This document shows, one piece after another, positions 1 to 9,160 of a stretch of DNA of 64,000 nucleotides (position 1 is the stretch's first letter; every line of letters begins with the position of its first letter). The notes beneath the pieces are model-generated. The model saw nothing but the letters and a program-made list of their open reading frames with translations, was not told the origin of the DNA and did no database searches. This DNA is from Actinopolyspora erythraea. GTDB lineage: Bacteria; Actinomycetota; Actinomycetes; Mycobacteriales; Pseudonocardiaceae. Location: the NCBI RefSeq assembly GCF_002263515.1, contig NZ_CP022752.1, positions 3,286,001-3,350,000 of the forward strand, given 5' to 3'. The position numbers were made by a program, and so were the translations under genes.

Positions 1-1532
1 TCGACCAGCTCGACCCGCTCGGAGTGGTCGAACTCGGCGAGCTGGCTGGCGTAGAGCTCGTCGTAACGCCGATCGCACAGGAAGCTGTCCGGCAGCCCGC
101 CCCCGCCCGGCTTGGGGCGGGCACCGCAGGTCTGCAGGCGCAGCACGTAGTCCGGATCGGGATTGACCGACCAGCCGCTGACCACCATGTCGAAGTCACC
201 CGCGGTGGTGCGCTGGTTGACCTGGTTGTCCGAGACCGGCCGCAGCCGGACCCGGATCCCCAGCCGGGACAACCACTCCTCGACGAACTTGCCGACCAGC
301 GCGTCGGTGGACGTGTCACCGTGCAGTACGAACTCGAAGTCCAGCGGCCTGCCGGAGGGCCCATGGCGGACACCGTCGGGCCCGCGGGGGTACCCCGCCT
401 CGTCGAGCGCCCGGTTGGCCGTTTCGATCGAGAAGGGACGCCTCGCACGTGGGGGCGGTGTCCAGTAGTACTCCTCGAAGATGGGGGGAAGGTAGCCCGC
501 ACCGACGGTGCCGTAACCGCCGAGAACGCGTTCGACGAGGAGCTCGCGGTCGATGGCTCGGTCGACGGCCCTGCGCACGCGGGGATCACGCAGCGCGGGA
601 TGCCCGGTGCCGATGGGTTCGCCAGCGCTGTTGGCCGCACCCGGGTTGAGCACGATCTCGTAGAAACGCCGTCCCTTGCCCCGGACCCGTCGGATGTCCT
701 CGGCGTCGCGCAGCGCGTCGAACTGGGTGGGGGTCAGGTCGCGGACCACGTCGATCTCGCCCTTGCGCAGTGCCTGCACCGCCGCGTCGCTGTTCTCGAA
801 GTTGACGAACCGGAGCCTGTCGACGTTGGGGGCACCCCGCCAGAAGTCCTCGTTGGCGCGCAGCGTCAGGAACTGCTGGGGACGGTACTCGGTGGCGATG
901 AACGGGCCGTTGCCGACGATGGGCATGCGCTGGTTGGCGAACTCGGCGACGTCGTCGACGTTCGACCAGACGTGTTCGGGAACGATCGGTACCGCGATGG
1001 AACGCATGGTGGCCTGCGGGCTCGCCGTGCGGATCACCACGGTGCGGTCGTCGGGCGCGGTCACGCCGGTGAAGCCTTCGACGTAGTTGCCGTTGGCGGT
1101 GGCCGCCGCCGGGTCGTCCATCATCCGGTTGAAGGTGTAGGCCACGTCGTGGGCGGTGACCGGTTCGCCGTCGGACCAGTGCACCCCCTCCCTGATGTGG
1201 AACGTCCAGCTGAGTTTGTCCGGGGAGGACTTCCAGTCGGTGGCCAGTTCCGGGACCACCGAGAAGTCCTCGGCGCCGTAGGTGGTCAAAGTGGGGTAGA
1301 TCAGCCGGAAGACGCCGGTGGAGGCCAGGCTGAACCCGAGGAACGGGTTGAGCGAGTCGAACTCCTGCTGGATGCCGACGCGGAGGGTCACCTCACCGCC
1401 GGAGTCCGGTTCCGGGGGAGCGGAGCGCGCGCTCTGCCCCGCGGCGGGAACCGCCGCCGCCAGGAGCAGGGTGAGCGTCAGCAGCAGGGCCCGTGGATCC
1501 GATCCCGGGGCACCCGTAGGTCCAACACCCAC
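1..1532 (-). CDS. ABC transporter substrate-binding protein, peptide type (SBP_bac_5), 3' end outside window
   Basis: Secreted solute-binding protein of an oligopeptide/dipeptide-type ABC importer. The minus strand is open from a GTG at 1532 to the window edge, so about 510 residues are seen and the C-terminus is missing. The N-terminus has a hydrophobic signal segment (LLLTLTLLLAAAVPAAG) without an obvious lipobox Cys, followed by VTLRVGIQQEFDSLNPF, the usual beginning of a mature family 5 protein. Near the edge FDMVVSGWSVNPDPDY and a C-rich loop (LQTCGARPKPGG, FLCDRRYDEL) are also typical. The start at 1532 has AAAGG nine nt upstream; an in-frame GTG at 1541 lies directly on that box and is less likely. 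No permease or ATPase of this importer is in the window. Substrate is unknown; peptide binding is inferred from family. Confidence 0.85.
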   Translation of the reverse strand, partial: MGVGPTGAPGSDPRALLLTLTLLLAAAVPAAGQSARSAPPEPDSGGEVTLRVGIQQEFDSLNPFLGFSLASTGVFRLIYPTLTTYGAEDFSVVPELATDWKSSPDKLSWTFHIREGVHWSDGEPVTAHDVAYTFNRMMDDPAAATANGNYVEGFTGVTAPDDRTVVIRTASPQATMRSIAVPIVPEHVWSNVDDVAEFANQRMPIVGNGPFIATEYRPQQFLTLRANEDFWRGAPNVDRLRFVNFENSDAAVQALRKGEIDVVRDLTPTQFDALRDAEDIRRVRGKGRRFYEIVLNPGAANSAGEPIGTGHPALRDPRVRRAVDRAIDRELLVERVLGGYGTVGAGYLPPIFEEYYWTPPPRARRPFSIETANRALDEAGYPRGPDGVRHGPSGRPLDFEFVLHGDTSTDALVGKFVEEWLSRLGIRVRLRPVSDNQVNQRTTAGDFDMVVSGWSVNPDPDYVLRLQTCGARPKPGGGGLPDSFLCDRRYDELYASQLAEFDHSERVELV

Positions 1533-1683
1533 TGTGATCACCCTTTCGCGCTACGTGGTAAGAAAGAACCACTCCGGGCGGCTCCCAGTCAATGGTTCAC
1601 CGATTCGGCGTGGCGAGCACGCCGAGGCTCGGGCGTGCTCCACGGGCTGCCGTCATTGGCTTCGACATCTAGGGTGGACGGTC
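1533..1683. promoter_or_regulatory. divergent promoter region with leaderless-type -10 box for the D-aminopeptidase
   Basis: On the plus strand TAGGGT at 1670-1675 fits the actinobacterial -10 consensus TANNNT and lies 8 nt before the GTG at 1684, which has no separate Shine-Dalgarno in between. This is the spacing expected of a leaderless mRNA and supports that start codon. Confidence 0.4.
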
Positions 1684-2511
1684 GTGCGAATTCTGATCTC
1701 CGCTGACATGGAAGGCGCCACCGGCGTCACCGGTACGGATGACGTGGTGGCGGGCACGGAGGCGTGGCAGCGGTTCCGTGAACTCTTCACCGGTGACGTC
1801 AACGCCTGCGTGGCCGGCCTGGCGGCGGGCGGGGCTAGCACGACGCTGGTCAACGAGGCGCACTCGATCCAACGGCACCTGCTGCTGGAACGGCTCGACG
1901 GACGTGCGCGGATGCTGACCGGACACCACAAGCCACTGTCGATGATGGAGGGGATCGACTCGGGCGTGGACGGGGTGGTGTTCCTCGGCTACCACACCGG
2001 AGCGGGTGCGGAGGGCGTGCTGTCGCACACCTACATGGAAAGCGGGCTGCTCGGGGTGTGGTTGGACGGCACGCACGCGAGCGAGGGCAGGCTCAACGCG
2101 ACGTTGGCCGCCGAGCACGGCGTCCCGGTACTGCTGGTCACCGGGGACGACCTGACGTGCTCGGACGCGCGGGACTACGCGCCGGACAGCGCCGTGGTCG
2201 CGGTCAAGGAGTGCGTGAGCAGGTACGCCGCGATCTGCTCACCACCGGAACGCACCGCCACCGGCATCCGCGCCGCCGCCGAACGGGCGATGCGGCTGGC
2301 GGGGCGGAGCAGCGCCGGATCATCGCCACACCGAGTCGAGCTCGAGTTCACCGGCACACACCTGGCGGCGGCCGCGGAACTGGTGCCCACCGTGGAGCGG
2401 CTCGGAGCCCGCACGGTGGGTTTCGAGGCCGCCGACATGACGACCACGATGAAGACCTTCAAGGTGATCACGACCGTGGCCTCCCGCGCCGCGCAGGAGG
2501 TCTACGGCTGA
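1684..2511 (+). CDS. dppA: M55 family D-aminopeptidase (DppA-like)
   Basis: Zinc-dependent peptidase of family M55, which in Bacillus releases D-amino acids from short peptides such as D-Ala-D-Ala. The 275-residue product carries the zinc-site residues at almost the family's own positions: Asp8 and Glu10 in SADMEG, His60 in NEAH, His104 in GYHTG, and a Glu at 134 (133 in B. subtilis DppA); the catalytic His115 is in LSHTY. Length is normal for the family. The GTG start at 1684 places these residues correctly; the open frame continues upstream to 1318 but that part overlaps the divergent binding-protein gene. Lying head-to-head with a peptide-binding ABC protein suggests a peptide uptake and recycling pair, as in the Bacillus dpp operon, though here they are divergent rather than co-directional. 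Confidence 0.9.
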   Translation: MRILISADMEGATGVTGTDDVVAGTEAWQRFRELFTGDVNACVAGLAAGGASTTLVNEAHSIQRHLLLERLDGRARMLTGHHKPLSMMEGIDSGVDGVVFLGYHTGAGAEGVLSHTYMESGLLGVWLDGTHASEGRLNATLAAEHGVPVLLVTGDDLTCSDARDYAPDSAVVAVKECVSRYAAICSPPERTATGIRAAAERAMRLAGRSSAGSSPHRVELEFTGTHLAAAAELVPTVERLGARTVGFEAADMTTTMKTFKVITTVASRAAQEVYG

Positions 2512-2588
2512 GCCGACCCCGCCGGCCGGAGCGGGGCCGGGACGACCGCTCGGCGAGTGACACCGCGACGGGGCGGCGTGGCGGAAAG

Positions 2589-3305
2589 CTACTGACCCCA
2601 GCGGGCCCGCTGCCAGTCGACCGAGCGCGGGCACTCGCCGGTACTCACGAACTCGTCGAGCGCCGCCCGGAGCTCGGCGAATCCGAGCACCGAGTCGGTG
2701 GGAAACGTCAGCGGGCTGCCGAGGTCGAACCGCAGCACCGGGGCCCGCGAATCCGGGGCGGGACTGCGGGTCTGCCAGGAGGAGAGCTGGCCCTGCTCGT
2801 CCTCCTCGGTGTAGTTGAGCACTCCCATCTCGTCGTCGGCCGAGGTCACGATCCGGAGACCGCTGTAGGGGCCGGGTTCCTGCTCGTTCTCGTAGGGTCG
2901 GTCCCAGACGTAGAGCCTGCAGGCGCATCCCTGCCTCGGTGGGCGGAGCAGTCGTTCCACCAGCTCGCGCTTGCTCTCGTCCCGTTCGGCGTACTCCCGT
3001 TCCTCACCGATCACACCGGTGGCGACCGTGACTCCGAGCTCGGTGTTGCGCGCTCCGACGGCTTCCGCCCGGAAGGCGTCCAGCTCCGCGCGGGCCTCTC
3101 GCAACGCGCGGAGGGCCGCTCCCTGGTGGAACACCAGGTCGGCCCAGTAGGGATGTTCCATCACCCTGTTGAGGTCCGCGTAGACGGACTGGGTGGTGTC
3201 GATCAGCTTGTCCACGTGGTCCAACGGCACGTCCGTCAGGCGGGCGAATATCTCCGTGAGGTTGCCCGGCGCGGCTGACTCGTCGTGTGACGGCGGATTC
3301 GACAT
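2589..3305 (-). CDS. Imm1-family-like immunity protein, orphan
   Basis: A 238-residue acidic protein. The last ~120 residues look like an Imm1 domain: VLNYTEEDEQGQ in the middle, then FPTDSVLGFAELRAALDEF followed by STGECPRSVDWQ, which matches the Imm1 ending pattern of a basic/hydrophobic helix, an 'F..TG..P' turn and a W. Imm1 proteins neutralise secreted polymorphic toxins. The first ~120 residues are a helical region of unknown role (FARLTDVPLDHVDKLIDTT, ALREARAELDAF). The start is the ATG at 3305; an upstream extension of the frame to 3494 lacks conserved-looking sequence. No toxin gene lies beside it, so it is an orphan here. The Imm1 assignment is by recognition of pattern only. Confidence 0.6.
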   Translation of the reverse strand: MSNPPSHDESAAPGNLTEIFARLTDVPLDHVDKLIDTTQSVYADLNRVMEHPYWADLVFHQGAALRALREARAELDAFRAEAVGARNTELGVTVATGVIGEEREYAERDESKRELVERLLRPPRQGCACRLYVWDRPYENEQEPGPYSGLRIVTSADDEMGVLNYTEEDEQGQLSSWQTRSPAPDSRAPVLRFDLGSPLTFPTDSVLGFAELRAALDEFVSTGECPRSVDWQRARWGQ

Positions 3306-3689
3306 GCCTTCCGTGTTCCAATCCGTGTACCCGTTTCCCTGGTGGCACCCGTCGACCCCACCAAGCTGTTGGCGATCATGCTGCCAGCTTCGGACGGAGT
3401 CCGGACGGGCCGGTGACCGAAAGTTCCCGGGGCAGGCCCCGGGATCACCCGAGAGACTACCGTGGGTACACGGAGCGGTCCGATGCGCCATCACCGGGAA
3501 TCACCGAACCGGACCCCGGTCAAGCATCGGAGGTGTTACCCCGGAACACGTGACTATTCCTCGGTCGGGCGAAGACGGCCCTCTGAACGACCGAAACGAA
3601 CGACGAGTGATCTGTCACACATGGCACAGTCCCGAAAACTTCGCTGCGATCATCGGCTTCCGACAGCAGCATCCAGCCGAGAGGACGGC
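3306..3689. other. 384-bp intergenic region between divergent genes
   Basis: No convincing gene. It holds a perfect 8-bp inverted repeat with a 2-nt centre at 3426-3443 (CCCGGGGC / GCCCCGGG), which could act as an attenuator or processing hairpin in the leader of the downstream SIS gene. The part 3560-3670 is somewhat less GC-rich and presumably carries the SIS-gene promoter, but no box stands out. Confidence 0.4.
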
Positions 3690-4433
3690 ATGACGGACGG
3701 TTCGCACGCACGCAAGCACGCCGAGCGGAACCTGCAGGACCTGGATCGCGTGGCCGAGCACAACGGGGCCGCGCTGGGCGAGGCGGCCAGGACGCTGATC
3801 GACTGCGTCGAGGACGACGGGCTCGTGTTCACCGCGGGAGCGGGGCACTCCCTGGCCGGTGTGCTGGAAAGCTTCTACCGGGCGGGCGGTCTGGCCGCGG
3901 TACGGCCGCTCTACCATCCGGACCTGCTCCCACTCCACGGCGCGGCGACCAGCACTGCCACCGAACGAAAGCGGGGCCTAGCCGGGGAGGTGCTCCGGGA
4001 GGCGGGACTGCGCGGAGGCACGGACGTACTCGTGGTGTTCTCCAACTCGGGAACGAACCCCTACCCGGTGGAGCTGGCGGCCACGGCACGACGTGAGGGT
4101 TCGGAGGTCATCGCGGTCACCTCACCGGCGGCCTCCGCCGGAGCACCGCGCCGCACGGAGGAGGGCACGCTGGCGGAACAGGCCACGTGCCTGCTCGACA
4201 CCCTGGTTCCCGCGGGCGACGTCACGCACCCCGAGCAGCGGCCCGCCACAGCTCCGGGGTCGTCGCTGGCCAACGTGTTCCTGTGGAACCTGCTGATGGT
4301 CGAGACCTACGAGCGCGCCAACGAACTCGGCGTCTCGCTGCCGTGGTGGCGCAGTTCCAACGTCCCCGGTGGGGACGAGGCCAACTCGGGCCAGCTGGAG
4401 CACTACGGCAAACGTATCCCCCGCCTGCGCTGA
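3690..4433 (+). CDS. SIS-domain sugar isomerase-like protein (UPF0309)
   Basis: A 247-residue single-domain SIS protein, the fold that binds phosphorylated sugars in sugar isomerases and MurQ-type etherases. The sugar-phosphate loops are visible: FTAGAGHSLAG near residue 50 and VVFSNSGTNPYPVELA near residue 115; the region ending PGSSLANVFLWNLL is also typical of UPF0309. The ATG at 3690 is preceded by GAGAGG seven nt away. It is followed by a convergent gene, so it is monocistronic. The exact substrate of UPF0309 proteins is not established; role in amino-sugar or cell-wall sugar turnover is inference. Confidence 0.8.
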   Translation: MTDGSHARKHAERNLQDLDRVAEHNGAALGEAARTLIDCVEDDGLVFTAGAGHSLAGVLESFYRAGGLAAVRPLYHPDLLPLHGAATSTATERKRGLAGEVLREAGLRGGTDVLVVFSNSGTNPYPVELAATARREGSEVIAVTSPAASAGAPRRTEEGTLAEQATCLLDTLVPAGDVTHPEQRPATAPGSSLANVFLWNLLMVETYERANELGVSLPWWRSSNVPGGDEANSGQLEHYGKRIPRLR

Positions 4434-4571
4434 CTGACGGGGGACCGCCGGAAGGTGTCGGATTCGGTTCTCGACGACTGTCGCGACTGGTCTAGACCGA
4501 AACCGGTCCGGACCGTCGCGACCCGGTGCCGGCTCGACGGGGCGGTTCTCGGCCGAAAGCACGACCGAAAG

Positions 4572-4621
4572 GCCCGTCCCGCCGGGGAGCACCGCCCGAA
4601 CGCCGCGGCGGGCGGACGGGC
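4572..4621. terminator. GC-rich hairpin between convergent SIS and enoyl-CoA hydratase genes
   Basis: GCCCGTCC at 4572-4579 pairs with GGACGGGC at 4614-4621, and the stem can be continued inward by CGCC/GGCG with a bulge. It lies between two convergent genes, so it probably ends transcription from both sides. There is no U-tract. Confidence 0.45.
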
Positions 4622-4634
4622 GCGTCCCGGCCGG

Positions 4635-5444
4635 CTACTCGTCCCCGGAACCACCGACCAGTTCCCTGAGCCTGCGCAGCTGGGCCGCTCGCTCCGCGGC
4701 GAACTGCTGTTCGGGATCCTCCGCCTCCTCGGCCTGGGACAGCAACGCGAGGGTCTCGCGCACAGCTCCGGCAGGCGAGCGCGTGATCGCCTCGACCAAC
4801 CGGTCGGTGGCGGCCTCCAGCTCGTCCGGCTCGACCACCGAGTTGGCCAGCCCGATCCGCGCCGCCTCCTCGGCGGCCACCTCCCGCCCCGTCAGGCAGA
4901 TGTCGACCGCTCTGGAGTAGCCGACGGCCCGCACCAACGGCAGCGTCCCCCCGAGGTCGGGAACCAGCCCCAGGTTGGTCTCCGCCATGCGCAGCGTGGC
5001 GTCGGTGGTGAGCACACGCATGTCGCAGGCCAACGCCAGTTGGAACCCCGCACCGATGGCGTGCCCCTGCACAGCCGCGATCGTCACCCGCTCGGGGTCA
5101 CGCAACCAACTGAACCCCTGCTGGAACGCGGCTATCTCCGCGTCCCCCTGCTCCACCGGACGCGAGGCCAGGGAGATCAACCCCGGCGCACCGTCCACCT
5201 CCTCGGCCTCGAACAGGCGCCGGTCCAACCCGGCGGAGAACGATCTGCCCTCCCCACGGACCACGACCACGCGCACCTCCGGAGCGAGGTGCTGACCGAT
5301 TTCGCGTAACGCCTTCCACGTGTCCGGCGTCTGCGCGTTGAGTTGATCAGGCCGGTCGAGGACGATCGTCGCGCGGGAACCGCGCACCGTCAGTCGAACG
5401 TGCCCACGATCCAGTACACCAGGATCAATTACCGATTCCGTCAA
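4635..5444 (-). CDS. enoyl-CoA hydratase/isomerase family protein (EchA12-like)
   Basis: Crotonase-fold CoA enzyme of 269 residues. The oxyanion-hole segments are present (GEGRSFSAGLD near residue 67; AVQGHAIGAGFQ near 125). Of the two catalytic acids of true enoyl-CoA hydratases, the second is kept (Glu in RMAETNLGLVPDLGG) but the first, normally in GGG/A-C-E, is Gln here (GAGFQLALACD). That is commoner in isomerases and in many mycobacterial EchA proteins, so the reaction is uncertain. Start is a TTG at 5444 with GGAGGG eight nt upstream. It is the last gene of a minus-strand group behind the HTH and ABC-F genes, the same order as Rv1472/Rv1473/Rv1473A in M. tuberculosis, hence the EchA12-like label. 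A TAGGGT -10-like box lies at 5490-5495. Confidence 0.85.
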   Translation of the reverse strand: MTESVIDPGVLDRGHVRLTVRGSRATIVLDRPDQLNAQTPDTWKALREIGQHLAPEVRVVVVRGEGRSFSAGLDRRLFEAEEVDGAPGLISLASRPVEQGDAEIAAFQQGFSWLRDPERVTIAAVQGHAIGAGFQLALACDMRVLTTDATLRMAETNLGLVPDLGGTLPLVRAVGYSRAVDICLTGREVAAEEAARIGLANSVVEPDELEAATDRLVEAITRSPAGAVRETLALLSQAEEAEDPEQQFAAERAAQLRRLRELVGGSGDE

Positions 5445-5551
5445 GCGGGCCCTCCGTCGCTACACACCGAGCGGTCGACAATGGCAACCACCCTAGAAGA
5501 CCGATCATGGGTCCGCGATCGGAGGCCGTGTCGGTACGGGCCGTTCGGGCA

Positions 5552-5588
5552 CGGCGTGCCCGGTGCCGACAGCGTGCCGGGCACGCCG
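5552..5588 (-). terminator. 12-bp inverted repeat after the HTH gene
   Basis: CGGCGTGCCCGG (5552-5563) and CCGGGCACGCCG (5577-5588) are perfect complements around a 13-nt loop. On the minus strand it begins 14 nt after the stop of the HTH gene, in the right place for a factor-independent or Rho-assisted terminator; no U-tract follows. Confidence 0.5.
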
Positions 5589-5601
5589 CAGCCGTGGGTA
5601 C

Positions 5602-5811
5602 CTATTTCTTCTTGGAGCGGGTCGCGCCACCGCGACCCCGCAATTGCACTCCGGACTCGACCAGCACGCGGTGGACGAAACCGTACGAACGGCCCGTCGC
5701 CTCCGCCAGGGAGCGAATGCTCGCCCCCTTCTCGTACTTCTTCTTGAGGTCACTGGCCAGTTTGTCTCGTGCGCTTCCGGTGATTCGCGCACCCTTCTTC
5801 AGATCAACCAC
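5602..5811 (-). CDS. small helix-turn-helix protein (Rv1473A-like)
   Basis: A 69-residue basic protein with a Trp-repressor/resolvase-like helix-turn-helix: KGASIRSLAEATGRSYGFVH, followed by RVLVESGVQLRGRGG and a Lys/Arg-rich tail. This small protein is conserved in actinobacteria beside the ABC-F and enoyl-CoA hydratase genes; DNA binding is expected, targets are unknown. The GTG at 5811 (VVDLKKGARITG) follows GCGGGGA and gives the usual family length; the frame is open up to 5925 but the added sequence is not family-like. The gene sits alone between two hairpins, so it is probably monocistronic. Confidence 0.8.
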   Translation of the reverse strand: MVDLKKGARITGSARDKLASDLKKKYEKGASIRSLAEATGRSYGFVHRVLVESGVQLRGRGGATRSKKK

Positions 5812-6230
5812 TGTGTCCCCGCCTTCCCCGTAGAACAGGTCGGGCCGCTCGCGACCCCTGTCAAGCCAATGATCGAACAGGAAAGCCGGAAACGCCAGAC
5901 GACCTTGCCAACAGATCCCGACCAAACGGCGGATATATTCCTATTGATCATGAAAATCAGGTATTGCGGCCCGCAAAACAAGATCAACATTTCGTTCCCG
6001 ATATGCGGAGATCCGTTCCGTGAGAGCGCGGAAGCGAAAAAACGCCCCTGCGGGGCCGGCGGCCATTCGGGAACCGAACCGGTACAGTCCGAACGACCGG
6101 GTGAGACAATGATCCCACCTGGACCGCATCACGAGCGGCGGCGCGGCCCGCCCGAATCGACTCGCGGCGCGACCGGGCGCCGGGCGGCCGCGATCACCTC
6201 GCACGGCACCCGGTCGTACGGCACCGGCGG
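5812..6230. other. 419-bp intergenic region with AT-rich core and ABC-F terminator
   Basis: No gene seen. Bases 5930-6010 are clearly more AT-rich than the surroundings and presumably contain the promoter of the HTH gene on the minus strand (a TTGATC -35-like box is visible but no well-spaced -10). The ABC-F terminator lies at 6037-6056. Confidence 0.4.
6037..6056 (-). terminator. intrinsic terminator downstream of the ABC-F gene
   Basis: On the minus strand GCCCC-GCA-GGGGC is followed at once by G and six T. This is the clearest U-tract terminator in the window; it lies about 175 nt after the ABC-F stop codon. Confidence 0.7.
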
Positions 6231-7859
<1,629 letters not shown>

Positions 7860-8371
7860 CGCAAACTCCGGATCGAGACATATCGGTCAACGTGCTTATC
7901 GGCGGGCACCGCTCCCGGAACCGCGTGACTCCGGCCCGTCCCCGCCATCACCCGCGCGAATCGGACGACCCACGACGGCGGAGAACGTCACCTCACGCGT
8001 ACGGCGCTCGACCGCGCCGCCAACTGGCGAGCCGCACCACCGGGCGAACCACGGTCCCCGGGACCGTAACCACCCGGCCACACGACGGGGGACTCCCCCA
8101 GCGACGTCGACACGCGAACCACGGCGATCGACGTCCGCGCACCACACGCGCCGCGACGGAAAGCGATCACAAACCACCGCGAGTATACCGGCCGCGCAAA
8201 TCGTTTTCGACATCCAGGGAACCGGTGGACCGCACGGTCTCCGCGGGGAAACCACCCGGCGGAACGTCCCACCGGCTGTCCACCCGCCGCACCTCGATGG
8301 GCCCGACACCGGACAACGGCGCACGAGGGGGCTCCGCCGGACGAGCGCCCCGACGACGGGGCGGTGAGAGT
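7860..8371. other. 512-bp intergenic region, possible long leader of the ABC-F gene
   Basis: No convincing gene. On the minus strand a good -10 box TATACT lies at 8182-8187, more than 300 nt before the TTG start of the ABC-F gene. If used, the mRNA has a long leader, which in other ABC-F resistance genes carries an attenuator or upstream peptide. Open frames exist here in several registers, but their Arg/Gly/Ser-heavy composition is that of non-coding GC-rich DNA. Confidence 0.35.
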
Positions 8372-9052
8372 TCACTCCCCCGGTTCGCGCACTTCCACCT
8401 CGACCGAGATCGCACGGCCCGCCGCCTCCCGCAGCACCGCCAGCCTCGGTTCGGGGACGTCCAGCACGCGCGGCTCGGCCGCCCCCAGCAGCCCTGCCAG
8501 GCGCGCGTCGGAAGACAGCTCGTCCAGAGCAGCACGATCACCGCCGACGACGATCCCGTCCAACTCCCGGCGCACCGGAAGCAGCAGTTCCGCGACGGCA
8601 CCGGCCGCCGAACCAACCGCCTTGCGGGACTGGCCCGCCCGCCTGCGCGCGTAGCGCTTCTGCGACCAGCCTCCCGCCTTGGTCTTGCCCTGGACGTAGT
8701 GACGATCGGTGCTGGAGGCCACGACCTCCCGGTCCTGGACAACCCCGATGCTGTGCGCCCCGTGGCGGACGAGGACCAGGCCGAGCCGCCGGGAGCGCGA
8801 GACGTGCTCGAGCAACCCGGGGATCACCAGTCCCTCGGACTCACCGCTCGGCTCGTCGAGTCCCCCGAACGGGACCCGCACGACGGCCTCCGCGCCGTCG
8901 ACGGCGGTCACCCGCACGGTGCTCGGCTGCTCGGAGCTCCGCGCCACCCCGCCGTGGCGCCGAGCGAACCGCTCGAACCAGCCGGACAACCGGTCCGGTT
9001 CCACCTCCACCGCTCTACCGCCGCCCGGTAGCTGGCGCACCCTGCTGCTCAC
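8372..9052 (-). CDS. acVLRF1-family peptidyl-tRNA hydrolase
   Basis: A 226-residue actinobacterial member of the VLRF1/eRF1-like release-factor superfamily, predicted to cut peptidyl-tRNA on stalled ribosomes as Vms1/ANKZF1 does. The key loop is KTKAGGWSQKRYARRRAGQ near residue 128; its Gln corresponds to the catalytic Gln of the Vms1 GxxQ loop. Family length is normal. GTG start at 9052; a TAGGAT -10 box (9062-9067) ends 9 nt before it, so the mRNA is probably leaderless or nearly so. Its neighbour is the ABC-F factor, so two ribosome-rescue-type proteins lie next to each other. Confidence 0.85.
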   Translation of the reverse strand: MSSRVRQLPGGGRAVEVEPDRLSGWFERFARRHGGVARSSEQPSTVRVTAVDGAEAVVRVPFGGLDEPSGESEGLVIPGLLEHVSRSRRLGLVLVRHGAHSIGVVQDREVVASSTDRHYVQGKTKAGGWSQKRYARRRAGQSRKAVGSAAGAVAELLLPVRRELDGIVVGGDRAALDELSSDARLAGLLGAAEPRVLDVPEPRLAVLREAAGRAISVEVEVREPGE

Positions 9053-9160
9053 AGTCGGAAAATCCTAGTGGACCGCACGTGCCCGCCGGAACGGACGATC
9101 CGGCCGGGGATGGGACGGGCAGGTCCGGCGGGGGCACGGGACGCACCGCGACACGTCGGT

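Noticed and set aside
24..1706. Plus-strand open frame of 560 codons
   Set aside because: It is antisense to the substrate-binding protein gene, whose minus-strand product has a signal peptide and family motifs; the plus-strand product is Val/Gly/Arg-rich without recognisable features.
7896..8375. Minus-strand open frame of 159 codons in the ABC-F upstream region
   Set aside because: Arg/Ser/Gly/Pro-rich composition, no ribosome site, no recognisable fold; a leader RNA is more likely.
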